Assembly: GCF_001700435.1 (NCBI RefSeq) | Contig: NZ_LYPC01000022.1 | Location: 476,087-540,086, forward strand | DNA: 64,000 nucleotides | Source: Paenibacillus pectinilyticus | GTDB taxonomy: Bacteria; Bacillota; Bacilli; Paenibacillales; NBRC-103111 | Reading direction: 5' to 3' | Shown here: positions 63,482 to 64,000 of the stretch, in pieces | Numbering within the stretch: position 1 is the first letter of the stretch | Layout: each line of letters begins with the position of its first letter | The notes under the pieces: generated by a model | The model's database searches: none | Seen by the model: the letters and a program-made list of their open reading frames with translations, nothing else | Told to the model about the DNA's origin: nothing | Translations under genes and position numbers: made by a program

Positions 63482-64000
63482 CTATTCATCTACTAACCAA
63501 GTACGCAGCAAGTTAACGAAATCTTCTGGCCGCTTTTTCGCAAGCGTTTCGAGTTGCTTACGTACTTGATTGTCATTCGTAACATTTTCAATATCAATCG
63601 TTGGAAGTTCTGCTTTAGTAGCTGCTACATTCATTTCTTGATCAAGTAACAACTGCTGTGAAGCTTTTCTGCGTCTTCTTATTGCAAACCCAACAACAGC
63701 TCCAATTGCTAACGCTGCAAGCGCTAAAGCTCCATAAGTCAAGTAAGTGGACGTCTTTGTTGCCGTCGCATCTGAAGTTCTTGCAAAAGAATGTGCAAAG
63801 ACCGTAACTTTCTTCTGTAATTCCTCGTCTGTATAAGTAGTCTTATTATCAGCAAGAGCAGTTCTCACGATGTTAACCAATGCATTCTGAACAGCTGTTT
63901 TCGTCTCCGCGGTTAATGAATTAGGATCATCTTTAACTGGAGGTTCGATACCGACGTTGATACTTAAATCTTTTACAACATACGGTGTTGAGATGATATC
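63482..64000 (-). CDS. fliF: Flagellar MS-ring protein FliF (C-terminal 172 aa; runs off right edge)
   Basis: C-terminal part of the MS-ring protein. The frame is open through position 64000, so the true start lies outside the window; a TTG near 63880 is internal. Visible are the end of the periplasmic domain (ISTPYVVKDLSINVGIEPP, VNIVRTALADNK), the second membrane helix (YLTYGALALAALAIGAVVGFAI) and a basic RRRRKAS stop-transfer. The short cytoplasmic tail ends RPEDFVNLLRTWLVDE, the FliG-binding sequence. It ends 12 bases before fliG. Confidence 0.95.
   Translation of the reverse strand, partial: DIISTPYVVKDLSINVGIEPPVKDDPNSLTAETKTAVQNALVNIVRTALADNKTTYTDEELQKKVTVFAHSFARTSDATATKTSTYLTYGALALAALAIGAVVGFAIRRRRKASQQLLLDQEMNVAATKAELPTIDIENVTNDNQVRKQLETLAKKRPEDFVNLLRTWLVDE

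Overview
This window is a contiguous chromosomal segment of an endospore-forming, flagellated Firmicute, most likely Paenibacillaceae (Paenibacillus or a close relative). Gene order is almost the same as the Bacillus subtilis tepA-rnjB-dapA ... polC ... rpsB ... sigD-fla/che segment, shown in reverse. All 66 annotated protein genes lie on the minus strand, so transcription runs from high to low coordinates. Family-level differences from B. subtilis include a dUTPase gene in the ylxY-mlpA cluster, no ylxP between infB and rbfA, an archaeal/eukaryotic-type ProRS, a short EF-Ts, and extra genes flanking sigD. I see no mobile element, CRISPR array, tRNA or rRNA gene. Clean SD sequences in front of non-ATG codons show that TTG and GTG starts are common.

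Region 1 (1-7.3 kb): the ClpP-like protease gene tepA (cut by the left edge), an RNase J gene, then dpaA-dpaB-asd-dapG-dapA (dipicolinate and lysine/DAP synthesis). A near-perfect sigma-K promoter precedes dpaA. Region 2 (7.3-13 kb): ylxY (degenerate polysaccharide deacetylase), mlpA and dut behind a sigma-E-like promoter, then pnp and rpsO, the latter with its own promoter and a structured leader. Region 3 (13-21.8 kb): ribF, truB, nrnA, rbfA, infB, rplGB, ylxR, nusA and rimP, the translation/transcription-factor operon, with a strong extended -10 promoter and a leader hairpin before rimP. Region 4 (21.8-32 kb): polC, proS, rasP, dxr, cdsA and uppS (replication, tRNA charging, regulated proteolysis, isoprenoid and lipid precursors). 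Region 5 (32-35.1 kb): frr, pyrH, tsf and rpsB, with terminators after rpsB, tsf and frr.

Region 6 (35.16-64 kb) is one long fla/che operon. In transcription order it reads fliF (cut by the right edge), fliG, fliH, fliI, fliJ, a MotE/YlxF-like gene, fliK, flgD, a TIGR02530-type gene, flgE, swrD, fliL, fliM, fliY, cheY, fliO, fliP, fliQ, fliR, flhB, flhA, flhF, flhG, cheB, cheA, cheW, cheC, cheD, a membrane protein, sigD, a DUF342/FapA gene, a small conserved gene, a SwrB-like gene and an anchored MltG/YceG-like gene. It ends at a terminator just upstream of the rpsB promoter. Many junctions are 1-11 bp overlaps, which points to translational coupling. Together these genes encode the basal-body MS/C rings, export apparatus, hook assembly, chemotaxis signalling and the late flagellar sigma factor.

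Most of the window is well-understood housekeeping DNA. The least-explained parts are the four genes downstream of sigD (35.2-38.0 kb), the membrane protein between cheD and sigD, and several structured mRNA leaders (rpsO, rimP-nusA, rpsB, rasP). No computation was run: all motifs, starts and hairpins were read by eye.
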